Source: Flavobacterium sp. MC2016-06 (GTDB taxonomy: Bacteria; Bacteroidota; Bacteroidia; Flavobacteriales; Flavobacteriaceae). From it: 64,000 nucleotides of DNA. The notes under the pieces are model-generated. The model was given only the letters and a program-made list of their open reading frames with translations. It was not told the origin of the DNA and did no database searches. Position numbers and translations under genes: made by a program. Positions 7,093 to 16,185 of the stretch are shown here, in pieces. The stretch is from the NCBI RefSeq assembly GCF_009711165.2, contig NZ_WMID02000018.1, positions 1 to 64,000 of the forward strand, read 5' to 3'. Each line of letters begins with the position of its first letter. Position 1 is the first letter of the stretch.

Positions 7093-8235
7093 ATGAAAAA
7101 TGTAATTATAACCAGCTTTATTCTAGCACTTGTTCTAAGCAGTTGTGCAGATAAAAACCAAGCTCCTCCTGCAGCGCCAGCACCTGTGTTGCCTGTTGCA
7201 GCTATCACAAGCGAAAACACTACTACAGATAATGAATATCCTGCTTCTATACAAGGAACTGTTGATGTTGAAATTCGTCCGCAGGTTAGCGGTAATTTAG
7301 ATAGAGTTCTTGTTGACGAAGGTGCTTATGTATCAAAAGGCCAGTCTTTATTTAAAATAAACGAACGTCCTTTCCGTGAACAATTAAATAATGCTTTGGC
7401 AAGTTTACACGCTTACGAAGCAGCCTTAATCAACGCACAATTAGAAGTTGATAAATTGACACCCCTAGTTCAAAACAAAGTTGTTTCTGATTATCAATTG
7501 AAAACGGCTAAAGCTTCTCAAAAAATTGCTGCTGCAAATATCGAACAAGCAAGAGCAATGGTAGAATCTGCTAAAATTAATTTAGGATATACTAATGTGA
7601 CAGCTCCAGTGAGTGGCTACATTGGAAGATTACCTAAAAAACAAGGAAGTTTAGTTTCTGCAACAGATGTTGAAGCTTTGACTACGCTATCTGATGTTCA
7701 TGAAGTTTTTGCTTACTTTTCTTTAAGTGAAACTGATTTTATCAACTTTAAATCGCAATATAACGGAAACAGTATTGGCGATAAAATCAAAAAATTACCT
7801 CCTGTAACTTTAATATTAGCTGATAATAACGCTTACGAAAAAACAGGAAAAATTGACATGGTAGACGGTCAATTTGATAAAAATACTGGAGCAATTACTT
7901 TGAGAGCTACTTTCCCTAATGCAAACGGAACACTTCGTTCTGGAAACACAGGAAAAATCCGTTTAGGTTTACAACATAACGATGCGATTCTAGTTCCACA
8001 ATCGGCTACGATAGAAATGCAGGATAAAGTTTTTGTTTTTACTGTTGATAAAGACAATAAAGTAAACAAAATGCCTATCACTGTTATCGGAAAAACAGGT
8101 ACCAATTACCTTATTAAAGACGGTGTAAAATCTGGAGATCAAATCGTATTAAGCGGTATTGATAAACTACAAGAAGGACAGGTTATTCAACCTGAAAAGG
8201 CAGCTAAAGTTGCACAAATAACTAACAAAAAATAA
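7093..8235 (+). CDS. RND efflux periplasmic adaptor (membrane fusion lipoprotein)
   Basis: About 380 residues from the ATG at 7093. The frame is open from 7021, but 7093 gives a proper lipoprotein signal (KNVIITSFILALVLSSC) with Cys in the lipobox. Then come the barrel-sandwich and lipoyl halves (EIRPQVSGNLDRVLVDEGAYV and TAPVSGYIGRLPKKQGSLV), a helical hairpin between them, and beta-barrel and membrane-proximal domains. Family AcrA/HlyD. It links the inner-membrane pump (8247-11414) to the outer-membrane factor (11530-12960). It is first in the operon, so the operator array should set expression of all three. Confidence 0.93.
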   Translation: MKNVIITSFILALVLSSCADKNQAPPAAPAPVLPVAAITSENTTTDNEYPASIQGTVDVEIRPQVSGNLDRVLVDEGAYVSKGQSLFKINERPFREQLNNALASLHAYEAALINAQLEVDKLTPLVQNKVVSDYQLKTAKASQKIAAANIEQARAMVESAKINLGYTNVTAPVSGYIGRLPKKQGSLVSATDVEALTTLSDVHEVFAYFSLSETDFINFKSQYNGNSIGDKIKKLPPVTLILADNNAYEKTGKIDMVDGQFDKNTGAITLRATFPNANGTLRSGNTGKIRLGLQHNDAILVPQSATIEMQDKVFVFTVDKDNKVNKMPITVIGKTGTNYLIKDGVKSGDQIVLSGIDKLQEGQVIQPEKAAKVAQITNKK

Positions 8236-8246
8236 TTTTTACGAAA

Positions 8247-11200
8247 ATGTTCAAAATATTTATACAAAGACCTGTACTCGCAACCGTTATCTCCATCTTG
8301 TTGGTGATCCTGGGTGTACTTGGACTTACAAAATTACCTTTACAACAGTTTCCTGATATTGCGCCTCCATCGGTTTTGGTAACGGCGGTATATCCTGGAG
8401 CGAATGCCGAAACGGTTTTACGTTCTGTTGCACCTTCTTTAGAAGAATCTATAAATGGTGTTGAGAACATGACTTATATGAGTTCTACTGCAAGTAATGA
8501 TGGTACATTAGCGATTACTGTTTTCTTTAAATTAGGAACAGATGCTGACCAAGCTGCAGTAAACGTACAGAATAGAGTTGCACAAGCTACAAGTCAATTG
8601 CCTGCAGAAGTAGTTCAGCAAGGTGTAATTACTGCAAAACAACAAAACAGTTTTATTATGGCAATCGGTATTTATACTGATGATGAGTCTAAATACGACC
8701 AGACTTTTGTTGCCAATTATGCGCAGATTAATATTATTCCAGAGCTTAAACGTATTCCTGGAGTTGGTTCTGCCAGCATTTTTGGTGGTGTAAAAGATTA
8801 CTCTATGCGTGTTTGGTTAAATCCAACACAAATGTCTACGCACAATGTGACGCCAAATGAAGTTATGGCAGCAATTCAAGACAAAAGTTTAGAAGCTGCT
8901 CCGGGTAAATTTGGAGAAAGAAGTAAAGAGGTTTTCGAATATGTAATTAAATACAAAGGAAAGCTTACTAAACCAGAAGACTATCAAAACATTGCCATTC
9001 GTTCTAATGCAGATGGTTCTATATTACGTTTAAAAGACGTTGCAAGAGTTGAACTTGGCGCTTATTCATACAACAGTTTAACACGTTTGAATGGTAAAAA
9101 AGGTATTGTAATCGGGGTTATTCAATTAGCGGGTTCAAACTCTAATGATATTCAGGTTGCGATTAACAAAATGATGGAAAAAGCTTCTAAAGATTTTCCA
9201 AAAGGCATCAAACATAATATCTTCTATAGTACAAAAGTTTCGCTAGATCAATCTATTGAGCAAGTTGAGCATACTTTATTAGAAGCATTTATTTTAGTTT
9301 TTATCGTTGTATTTATCTTCCTTCAAGATTTTAGATCAACATTAATTCCGGCCATTGCTGTCCCTGTAGCAATTTTAGGAACGTTCTTCTTCATGCAGTT
9401 ATTTGGGTTCTCGATCAACCTTTTAACATTATTTGCTTTGATCCTTGCCATTGGTATTGTGGTCGATGATGCGATTGTGGTTGTCGAGGCGGTGCACGCA
9501 AAAATGGAGCACAAACATCTCTCTCCAAAAATAGCAACGCATGAAGCTATGCACGAAATTACGGGTGCTATTATCTCGATTACGCTGGTAATGGCTGCTG
9601 TATTCCTTCCGGTTGGTTTTATGGAAGGTTCAACTGGAGTTTTCTATCGTCAGTTTGCCTTTACAATGGCCATTGCAATTGTGATTTCAGCGGTTAACGC
9701 TTTGACTTTAAGTCCAGCTCTTGCTGCATTATTCTTAAAAGATAATCACGGAGCAAAAGAAAACGAGAATGAAGTTTTCGTTAAAAAAGGATTTAAAGAG
9801 AAATTCTTTACCGCTTTCAACAGCAGTTTTGAATCTTTAACAAACCGTTACGTTGGTGGTCTTAAATTCTTGATCAGAAGAAAATGGCTGGCTTTAGGCG
9901 GATTAGCTTTAATCGTTGTTGCAACAGTTGTAATGGTAAAAACAACTCCTGCAGGATTTATTCCAACAGAAGATCAAGGTTTTATCGCGATTGCTGTAAA
10001 CACTCCTTCTGGAACATCTCTAGATGGAACACAAAAAATAATGACGCAGGCAGAAAATACTTTAAGAGGTTTGGATGCATCAAGATTTGTAACTGCTATT
10101 TCAGGTTTCAACTTATTGACAAACTCTACAAGTCCATCTTCTGCAGTAGTTTTCGTATTACTTAAACCAAATGAAGAGCGTGGAGCTGTCAAAAATATTG
10201 ATGAAATCATGAATGAAGTACGTGGTAAATTAGGCGCTATTTCAGGAGGAAGTTTCTTCGTATTTAGTTTTCCAACCGTTCCTGGTTTCAGTAACGTTGA
10301 AGCTTTAGATTTAGTTCTTCAAGATAAAACGGGTGGTAAACTGGATAAATTCAGTGGAATCTCTCAAGGTTTTATTGGTGAATTAATGAAACGTCCAGAA
10401 ATTGCTGTAGCCTTTACAAGTTTCAAAGCCGATTATCCGCAATTACAATTGGATATTAACGACGCAAAAGCAGACCAATTAGGCGTAAAAGTAAAAGACA
10501 TTCTGCAAACCATGCAGGCGTATTTTGGTAGTGCACAAGCTTCTGACTTTAATAGATTTGGTAAATATTACAGAGTTGTAGTTCAGGCCGATATTGCCGA
10601 CAGAGCAGATCCATCGTCTATTGATCGTGTGTTTGTAAAAAACAAAAATGGCGAAATGGTACCAATAAATACTTTAGTAAAACTAACTCGTATTTATGGT
10701 TCTGAAACGGCTTCGAGATACAATTTATTTAATTCAATTTCAATCAATGCAATTCCGAAACCAGGTTTTAGTTCTGGAGACGCAATTAAAGCAATTGAAG
10801 AAGTTGCAAAACAAAATTTACCTGCAGGATATAGTTATGAATTTTCAGGTCAAACCCGTGAAGAAATTTCTTCTGGAGGACAATCGGCAACAATTTTCTT
10901 ATTGTGTTTGATATTCATCTATTTCTTACTTGCTGCACAGTACGAAAGTTACATTTTGCCTTTGGCCGTAATTTTATCAATACCTGCAGGAATTTTTGGA
11001 GTTTTCGTAGCAATTGGATTAACTGGTATTGAAAATAATATTTACGTACAAGTTGCCTTAGTCATGCTGATAGGACTGCTCGCCAAAAACGCCATCTTAA
11101 TTGTGGAGTTTGCCGTACAGAAAAGAAAATCAGGTCAAGCATTAGTTAGTGCTTCTATAGATGCTGCAAAATTACGTTTGCGACCAATTATCATGACATC

Positions 11201-11414
11201 TTTAGCCTTTATTGTTGGTTTAATTCCAATGATGAGCGCAACAGGACCATCTGCACAAGGAAATCACTCGATTAGTATCGGAGCCGCTGGAGGTATGATT
11301 TCTGGAGTAATTCTAGGTTTGTTTATCATTCCTGTCTTATTCATTATTTTCCAGCATTTACAAGAAAAAGTTACTGGAAAACCAGTAGCCGTAATTCATA
11401 ACGAAGAAAAATAA
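8247..11414 (+). CDS. RND multidrug efflux pump, AcrB/HAE1 family
   Basis: 1055 residues, normal for the family. It starts MFKIFIQRPVLATVISILLV, the typical first membrane helix, followed by the periplasmic porter domain. A block of membrane helices (about 335-500) contains the proton-relay Asp pair in GIVVDDAIVVVEAV, then a second porter half, and final helices include LIGLLAKNAILIVEFAV with the conserved Lys. It forms a proton-driven trimer in the inner membrane exporting drugs or other amphiphiles. It is separated from the adaptor by 11 bp and followed 2 bp later by a tiny ORF. Substrate unknown. Confidence 0.95.
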   Translation: MFKIFIQRPVLATVISILLVILGVLGLTKLPLQQFPDIAPPSVLVTAVYPGANAETVLRSVAPSLEESINGVENMTYMSSTASNDGTLAITVFFKLGTDADQAAVNVQNRVAQATSQLPAEVVQQGVITAKQQNSFIMAIGIYTDDESKYDQTFVANYAQINIIPELKRIPGVGSASIFGGVKDYSMRVWLNPTQMSTHNVTPNEVMAAIQDKSLEAAPGKFGERSKEVFEYVIKYKGKLTKPEDYQNIAIRSNADGSILRLKDVARVELGAYSYNSLTRLNGKKGIVIGVIQLAGSNSNDIQVAINKMMEKASKDFPKGIKHNIFYSTKVSLDQSIEQVEHTLLEAFILVFIVVFIFLQDFRSTLIPAIAVPVAILGTFFFMQLFGFSINLLTLFALILAIGIVVDDAIVVVEAVHAKMEHKHLSPKIATHEAMHEITGAIISITLVMAAVFLPVGFMEGSTGVFYRQFAFTMAIAIVISAVNALTLSPALAALFLKDNHGAKENENEVFVKKGFKEKFFTAFNSSFESLTNRYVGGLKFLIRRKWLALGGLALIVVATVVMVKTTPAGFIPTEDQGFIAIAVNTPSGTSLDGTQKIMTQAENTLRGLDASRFVTAISGFNLLTNSTSPSSAVVFVLLKPNEERGAVKNIDEIMNEVRGKLGAISGGSFFVFSFPTVPGFSNVEALDLVLQDKTGGKLDKFSGISQGFIGELMKRPEIAVAFTSFKADYPQLQLDINDAKADQLGVKVKDILQTMQAYFGSAQASDFNRFGKYYRVVVQADIADRADPSSIDRVFVKNKNGEMVPINTLVKLTRIYGSETASRYNLFNSISINAIPKPGFSSGDAIKAIEEVAKQNLPAGYSYEFSGQTREEISSGGQSATIFLLCLIFIYFLLAAQYESYILPLAVILSIPAGIFGVFVAIGLTGIENNIYVQVALVMLIGLLAKNAILIVEFAVQKRKSGQALVSASIDAAKLRLRPIIMTSLAFIVGLIPMMSATGPSAQGNHSISIGAAGGMISGVILGLFIIPVLFIIFQHLQEKVTGKPVAVIHNEEK

Positions 11415-11416
11415 AA

Positions 11417-11530
11417 ATGGAAAACTATATAACAACATTTCTGATAGCCGTTATCGCTGGCATCGCTTATATATCGTACAGAATCTCAAAAGATCTTGAA
11501 ACTAGAAAAGATACTTGTACAGAAATTTAA
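11417..11530 (+). CDS. 37-residue membrane ORF resembling the start of the outer-membrane factor gene
   Basis: Encodes MENYITTFLIAVIAGIAYIS followed by YRISKDLETRKDTCTEI, with one membrane helix. The stop overlaps the next start (TAATG). Start and end resemble the adjoining gene: MENYIT against MKNYIT and SKDLETRKD against SKDIETPKD, also at DNA level. It is therefore probably a partial tandem duplicate of the next gene's 5' end, kept open. It could be a small pump-associated protein, or it may serve to couple translation of the outer-membrane factor. Confidence 0.55.
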   Translation: MENYITTFLIAVIAGIAYISYRISKDLETRKDTCTEI

Positions 11531-12960
11531 TGAAAAAACTAATGAAAAATTATATAACCAAAATCGTGATGATCGCCATTTTGATCACCACTATAATATC
11601 CTGTAAAGTTTCTAAGGATATTGAAACTCCAAAAGATGCACTTCCTGAAAATTTCAGGAATGCATCGGTTTCAAAAGATACTACAAGTATCGCCGATTTG
11701 GAGTGGAAAAACTTCTTTACAGAAAAAGATATTGTTCAATTAATTGACAGCGCTGTAACCAGAAACAATGATTTGCAGGTTGCTCAAAAAAACATTGAAA
11801 TTGCACAATATAGATTCACTCAATCAAAATGGGGAAATATACCGCAAGTCAATTTAGTCGTAACGGCAAGTACAAGCAATCCTTCTGATAATAGTTTTAC
11901 AGGAAAAAACCTTAGCCAAGCTTTAGGTCAAAAACATATTGACGATTATTCTGCTGGAGCATCACTTTCTTGGGAAGCTGATATCTGGGGGAAAATCAAG
12001 AATCAGAAAAAAGGTGCTTATGCTGGATATCTTCAATCAGAAGAAGTAAAAAAAGCATTGCAGACTACTATTGTTGCCAATGTTTCTAAAGGATATTACA
12101 ATCTTTTGATGCTGGATGCACAATTGGAAATTGCCAAGCAGAATGTTCAATTGAATGATAGTACAACTACCATCATCAAATTAAAATATGATGCTGGACA
12201 AGTTACCAATTTAGCCATTCAACAATCTGAAGCACAAAAATTAACTGCAGCACAATTGATTCCGTTATTAGAACAAAATATTGCGATTCAAGAAAATGCT
12301 TTAAGCGTTTTAACGGGATCATTTCCAAGTTCTAAAGAAAGAAATACAATTTTAACTGCAATTACAGTTAAAAACAATACAGCAATCGGAATTCCTTCTT
12401 CTTTAGTAAGCAGAAGACCAGATGTAAAAAGTGCCGAATTAGCTTTAAAAATTGCTAATGCAAATGTTGGTGTTACAAAAGCAGATTTTTATCCTGCATT
12501 GCGTATTACAGCGCAAGGCGGTTTAAACTCTTTCGAAACCAGCAATTGGTTTAACATTCCTGCCTCTTTATTCGGAACTGTAGCGGGAGGTTTAACACAG
12601 CCTTTATTAAACAATAAAAGAGTAAAAACACAATACAATATTGCTGTAGCCGAAAGAGAAAAAGCAGTTTTAAATTTCAGACAATCCGTTTTGGTTGCCG
12701 TAAGCGAAGTATCTGATGCTATGGTTAAAGTGGAGAAATTAGAACAGCAGGAAGCTTTTTTACAAGAGCGTGTAAAAACATTACAGCAAGCTATTAAAAA
12801 TGCAAATTTATTATTCAAAAACGGAATGGCTGAATACCTTGAAGTTTTATCTGCACAATCTAATTTACTACAAAGCGAACTAGAACTTGCTGACATTAAA
12901 AGAGCACAATTATCTGCCAATACCGATTTATATCGCGCACTTGGCGGTGGTTGGAAATAA
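11530..12960 (+). CDS. Outer-membrane efflux lipoprotein, TolC/OprM (NodT) family
   Basis: 476 residues from the ATG at 11530 (a further in-frame ATG lies at 11515, and an internal one at 11542). It has a lipoprotein signal with lipobox ITTIISC. The body is two repeats of the outer-membrane efflux fold: long helices (DLQVAQKNIEIAQYRF; AELALKIANANVGVTKADFYP), the RRPDVKSAE motif of the OprM group, and GGL linkers. It is the exit duct of the pump. The stop of the 37-residue ORF overlaps this start. A very strong terminator follows. Confidence 0.93.
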   Translation: MKKLMKNYITKIVMIAILITTIISCKVSKDIETPKDALPENFRNASVSKDTTSIADLEWKNFFTEKDIVQLIDSAVTRNNDLQVAQKNIEIAQYRFTQSKWGNIPQVNLVVTASTSNPSDNSFTGKNLSQALGQKHIDDYSAGASLSWEADIWGKIKNQKKGAYAGYLQSEEVKKALQTTIVANVSKGYYNLLMLDAQLEIAKQNVQLNDSTTTIIKLKYDAGQVTNLAIQQSEAQKLTAAQLIPLLEQNIAIQENALSVLTGSFPSSKERNTILTAITVKNNTAIGIPSSLVSRRPDVKSAELALKIANANVGVTKADFYPALRITAQGGLNSFETSNWFNIPASLFGTVAGGLTQPLLNNKRVKTQYNIAVAEREKAVLNFRQSVLVAVSEVSDAMVKVEKLEQQEAFLQERVKTLQQAIKNANLLFKNGMAEYLEVLSAQSNLLQSELELADIKRAQLSANTDLYRALGGGWK

Positions 12961-12996
12961 TACCCTGTACCCGTTAATTATTTATTTTTTGAGATG

Positions 12997-13032
12997 ACGC
13001 TGTAGAACTTCGGTTTTGCAGCGTTTTTTTTT
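12997..13032 (+). terminator. Terminator of the RND operon
   Basis: A 12-bp stem (ACGCTGTAGAAC with GTTTTGCAGCGT) capped by a TTCG tetraloop and followed by nine T. Strong intrinsic terminator. Confidence 0.85.
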
Positions 13033-13039
13033 GGTTTCC

Positions 13040-13209
13040 TTGCCGCGAAGGCGCTAAGACGCTAAGATTTTTCAAGCCTTTTACTGATGCTTAAATTAGC
13101 TCGCAAAGTCGCAGAGTCGCAAAGAAAAACTTAAAAACTTTGCGACTCTGCGACTTTGCGAGAAATTCTATGAGGAAAAAAACTTAGCGTCTTAGCGCCT
13201 TCGCGGCAT
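13040..13209. repeat. Nested inverted repeats
   Basis: Outer arms at 13040-13072 and 13177-13209 share GCCGCGAAGGCGCTAAGACG and its complement; inner arms at 13100-13128 and 13133-13162 share CGCAAAGTCGCAGAGTCGC and its complement. Together they would fold into one long cruciform or RNA hairpin. No coding potential. Confidence 0.75.
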
Positions 13210-13283
13210 AAACCAAATAAAAATAAATTCAAAAAAGAAGCATATTATAAAATGGAATAATATCTTAGATGAAAATTTAATCT

Positions 13284-13778
13284 ATGAAAAAAATAGCATA
13301 CATCGCACTATTAGCAATACTAATCGCAAGCTGTAAAAAAAGCAATACAGACGAAGAATTAAAAGCCATAACAAAAGCAGACACTACTGTTGCTGCTCCT
13401 AAAAAAGAGGAAGAATTAAAAACAGAAGTAAAAGCAGATACAATCAATACTACGTCAAAAAAAGACGAAGATTGTAAAGATATTGAAGTAGAAATGGGAG
13501 CTGGAAGAGAATGTATTATAAAGAATACCGATCTTGAACAAGCTTACCAAAATATCATTAAAGATAAAGAAGTAGAAGAAACAGAGTATTATTTAGCTAC
13601 TATTCCAAGCCAAAATAAATCGGTTACAGTAAATAAAAAAGGTTTAATCTCAATTGACTATCAAATTACGCCAAATAAAGTTTTTATTTCTATGTTTTAT
13701 GAAGGCGGTAATACAGAAGTAACACTCGAAAAAATAAAAAATACCATTAAAAAAAGTATTTATCATTATGCAGACTAA
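13284..13778 (+). CDS. Lipoprotein of unknown function
   Basis: 164 residues with a lipoprotein signal (KKIAYIALLAILIASC). A charged linker follows with two similar units (ITKADTTVAAPKKEEELK and VKADTINTTSKKDED, residues about 30-60). The C-terminal domain of about 100 residues has two Cys (DEDC and GRECI) that could form a disulphide, and ends KNTIKKSIYHYAD. No family recognised. Monocistronic between two repeat blocks. Confidence 0.7.
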   Translation: MKKIAYIALLAILIASCKKSNTDEELKAITKADTTVAAPKKEEELKTEVKADTINTTSKKDEDCKDIEVEMGAGRECIIKNTDLEQAYQNIIKDKEVEETEYYLATIPSQNKSVTVNKKGLISIDYQITPNKVFISMFYEGGNTEVTLEKIKNTIKKSIYHYAD

Positions 13779-14250
13779 ATTTTAAGTTTGCCGCAAAGAC
13801 ACTGAGGCGTAAATTTTATCGCCACGAATTTCACAAATTTGCACGAATTATTCTATCGCTGAATTTTAAAATTTAGATAGTCAAAACTTCTTGATATAAA
13901 AACTTCGCGCCCTAGCGCCCAATGTCATTAAGTTAAGGAATAAATAAAAAGGTATCACGCAGATTTCGCAGATTTTAGCAGAATAGAAATAAAAAAATCT
14001 GCCAAAATCTGCAGAATCTGCGTGAAAAAATAGCTTAACTTAATGACATTGCCCTAGCACCTTCGCTGCATAAAACTAAACTATGAGTTAGCGAAAGCAA
14101 CGCTAAACTGCAAAAAAATAATTTGTGTAAATTAGTGAAATTAGTGGCAAAAAAAACTTTGCACCTTAGCGCCTTCGCAGCATAAAAAAAACAAACAATG
14201 TCGCAAATGCCCCTAAAATAGTCTCAAAAAAGTATCTCCGAAAAAAATAA
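13779..14250. repeat. Composite repeat region with one palindrome inserted in another
   Basis: 13921-14050 is an inverted repeat with ends AATGTCATTAAGTTAA and TTAACTTAATGACATT and inner arms around CGCAGATTTCGCAGATTTTAGC. It interrupts an older repeat: GCGCCC to its left and GCCCTAGCACC to its right, with GCCC present on both sides (13917-13920 and 14051-14054). Further fragments of the 'gcgccttcgc' and 'cgaatttcacaaatt' repeats occur around 13830 and 14165. No gene seen. Confidence 0.7.
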
Positions 14251-14300
14251 GATTACTAGATTTGTAATTAATTTACTAATAATCTTACAAACAAAAACTA

Positions 14301-14681
14301 ATGAAAACAACCAAAATCATTTTCTGGACTACCACAATTCTTATTTTTTTATTTGAAGGCGTTATGCCGGCATTTACTTCACAAACTGAAATGGCTAAAG
14401 AAGGCATCAAACATTTAGGATATCCTGAATACTTCGGGAATGCTTTAGTTGTTTTTAAAGTTCTCGGAACTTTAGCGTTAATAATTCCAAAAGTTCCAAA
14501 ACGCATAAAAGAATGGGCATATGCAGGTTTTGCTTTCGATTTTATATTTGCTTCAATAAGTCATTTTGCTGTTGACGGAATTGGTTTTAATGGTTTTATG
14601 CCATTAATTGTTTTTGCGGTTTTAATCTTTTCGTATGTAACGTATCATAAACTAGAGCGCTATAAAAATATCGCGCTGTAA
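14301..14681 (+). CDS. DoxX-like four-helix membrane protein
   Basis: 126 residues with four hydrophobic segments (about 5-22, 46-64, 70-88, 97-116) and the family pattern PEYFGNALVVFKVLGTLALIIP followed by KEWAYAGFAFDF. This fits the DoxX-like family common in flavobacteria, inner-membrane proteins of unclear redox or quinone-related role. It is followed 11 bp later by a small gene, probably co-transcribed. Confidence 0.85.
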   Translation: MKTTKIIFWTTTILIFLFEGVMPAFTSQTEMAKEGIKHLGYPEYFGNALVVFKVLGTLALIIPKVPKRIKEWAYAGFAFDFIFASISHFAVDGIGFNGFMPLIVFAVLIFSYVTYHKLERYKNIAL

Positions 14682-14692
14682 ATCATTTTACT

Positions 14693-14902
14693 ATGATTGA
14701 AGTTTTTAAAACAAATGTTCAAGAAGAAAGCCAGTCAGAATTTATAATTGGAAAACTTCTTGAGCATTTTCCAAACAGTCATATCAACTTCGATTTAGAA
14801 GATTGCGATAAAGTTCTACGCGTTCACAGCACTTCTATTTCCAACCAAAAAATCATCGAAATTTTAAATACTCACGGCTATTTATGTGAGGTTCTTCTTT
14901 AA
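14693..14902 (+). CDS. Small ferredoxin-fold protein resembling a metal-binding domain without CxxC
   Basis: 69 residues. The pattern beta-alpha-beta-beta-alpha-beta (IEVFKTNVQEESQSEFIIGKLLEHFPNSHINFDLEDCDKVLRV...IIEILNTHGYLCEVLL) and size match heavy-metal-associated domains, but the metal-binding CxxC is absent. Such proteins are common in Bacteroidota as stand-alone units of unknown role. It sits 11 bp after the DoxX-like gene, suggesting one operon. Confidence 0.65.
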   Translation: MIEVFKTNVQEESQSEFIIGKLLEHFPNSHINFDLEDCDKVLRVHSTSISNQKIIEILNTHGYLCEVLL

Positions 14903-14986
14903 ACAAATAACATAATTACCTGACTCATAAACTTTTAATTAAAAAGTGTATTTTTGGTGCTGCATTTTAACCAAACCTAACCCTTT

Positions 14987-15454
14987 ATGAGATCAAAAAC
15001 CAAAACCATCTTATCTGCTGGATTCATGGCGGGCAGCTTAGATATCTTTGCCGCCATTTTAGTTTATACCATTATCTTAAAAAAAACGACAACTGTAAAA
15101 ATTCTGCAGTCTATTGCTAGCGGCATTTTAAAAAAAGAAGCCTATACAGGAGGACCAGAAATGGCTGTATATGGCTTGGGTCTTCATTTTTTAATTGCCA
15201 TGATTTTTGCTTGGTTCTATTTTCAAATTTATCCGTACATCAAATTTTTCCAAATTAATCCGTTATTATCAGGGCTTACATATGGCATTTTTGTCTGGGT
15301 TGTGATGAATCTAATTGTACTGCCATTAGTCTTTCCTGTTTTGCCAGAAAAAAAACTTGATTTTCCTTTAATTTTATCCATCCTAATTATCATTTTCTGC
15401 ATCGGAATGCCGATTGCTTTTATTGCTAAGAAATATTATGCTAAGTGGTATTAA
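14987..15454 (+). CDS. Integral membrane protein of the DUF1440/YagU-like type
   Basis: 155 residues with four predicted membrane segments. It begins TILSAGFMAGSLDIFAAILVY and includes IASGILKKEAYTGG, YGLGLHFLIAMIFAWFYF, and GLTYGIFVWVVMNLIVLPL, a layout I associate with conserved inner-membrane proteins annotated as DUF1440-like. Function unknown. The start is the first ATG after an AT-rich spacer of 85 bp. Confidence 0.7.
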   Translation: MRSKTKTILSAGFMAGSLDIFAAILVYTIILKKTTTVKILQSIASGILKKEAYTGGPEMAVYGLGLHFLIAMIFAWFYFQIYPYIKFFQINPLLSGLTYGIFVWVVMNLIVLPLVFPVLPEKKLDFPLILSILIIIFCIGMPIAFIAKKYYAKWY

Positions 15455-15464
15455 CCACAAAGTT

Positions 15465-15554
15465 TTGTCATTGCGAGGAACGAAGCAACCACGCTAACAA
15501 TAGAACACAACGCTTGATTTAGCAAATGAGATTGCTTCGTTCCTCGCAATGACA
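15465..15554. repeat. Inverted repeat of the GTCATTGCGAGGAACGAAGC family
   Basis: Arms 15465-15488 and 15531-15554 are almost perfectly complementary around a 42-nt loop. Same family as the repeats at 5596-5705. Confidence 0.8.
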
Positions 15555-15597
15555 ACATTGAAGGAAATTAGAATTTTAAAATAACTATTCTTCTAAA

Positions 15598-15636
15598 CAA
15601 AAAAAGCGTCGCAAATAATATTTACGGCGCTTTTTG
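15598..15636 (-). terminator. Terminator of the DUF1328 gene
   Basis: AAAAAGCGTCG and CGGCGCTTTTT form a stem just downstream of the small minus-strand gene at 15658-15819, with T runs on both strands. Confidence 0.65.
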
Positions 15637-15657
15637 ATCTCAAATTAGTACTTATTG

Positions 15658-15819
15658 CTAAACTTTTGATCTTCCTGTAATTAATGAAATTACAAATAAC
15701 ACTAAAAATATAAAGAATAAAACTTTTGCAATACTCGCGGCTCCAGCGGCAATACCGCCAAAACCAAAAATTCCGGCTATGATAGCAAGAATTATAAAAA
15801 TGACTGTATATCGTAACAT
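15658..15819 (-). CDS. DUF1328 (YtjA-type) small membrane protein
   Basis: 53 residues: [20 protein letters not shown], then [20 protein letters not shown], then a third hydrophobic part and a basic end. Two helices with the glycine/alanine-rich [15 protein letters not shown] loop are diagnostic for DUF1328/UPF0391, tiny membrane proteins often stress- or stationary-phase-induced; their role is unknown. Transcribed alone, with its own terminator at 15598-15636. Confidence 0.88.
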   Translation of the reverse strand: MLRYTVIFIILAIIAGIFGFGGIAAGAASIAKVLFFIFLVLFVISLITGRSKV

Positions 15820-16185
15820 AATATTTAGTTTTTTAAATTCATAAATATGACTTTTAAAAGTCTGTTTTGTTTGTTATTCAAAGCTCTTAAAATCTTACAA
15901 AAAAAATTAACTCTAAACATTATTTTACTAACTCAATTAACTATAATTTAAAGCATTACAATTTTTAATAATTTTATTTGTAAATTACAGAATTCCCACA
16001 AAAATGCTTTTGAGTTAATTTTTTAATGGATTGGATTAATACTCTCTCCATCTAAAAGGTAATTTTAAAAAAATAAAAAGAGCTAAATAACCTCTTCTAT
16101 ATTTAATATGGTACTGCCGATAACAAAATTGCGGCGGTTTCTTTGAACTTGAACGACTTGTTAAACGAACTAAAAAAGAATCCCC
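15820..16185. other. Intergenic region, divergent promoters
   Basis: 366 bp of AT-rich sequence between the DUF1328 gene (minus) and the glycosyltransferase (plus). No ORF, hairpin or clear TAnnTTTG/TTTG pair stands out, though both genes must have promoters here. Confidence 0.5.

Noticed and set aside
16021..16185. Riboswitch before the glycosyltransferase
   Set aside because: No conserved aptamer elements or terminator seen.
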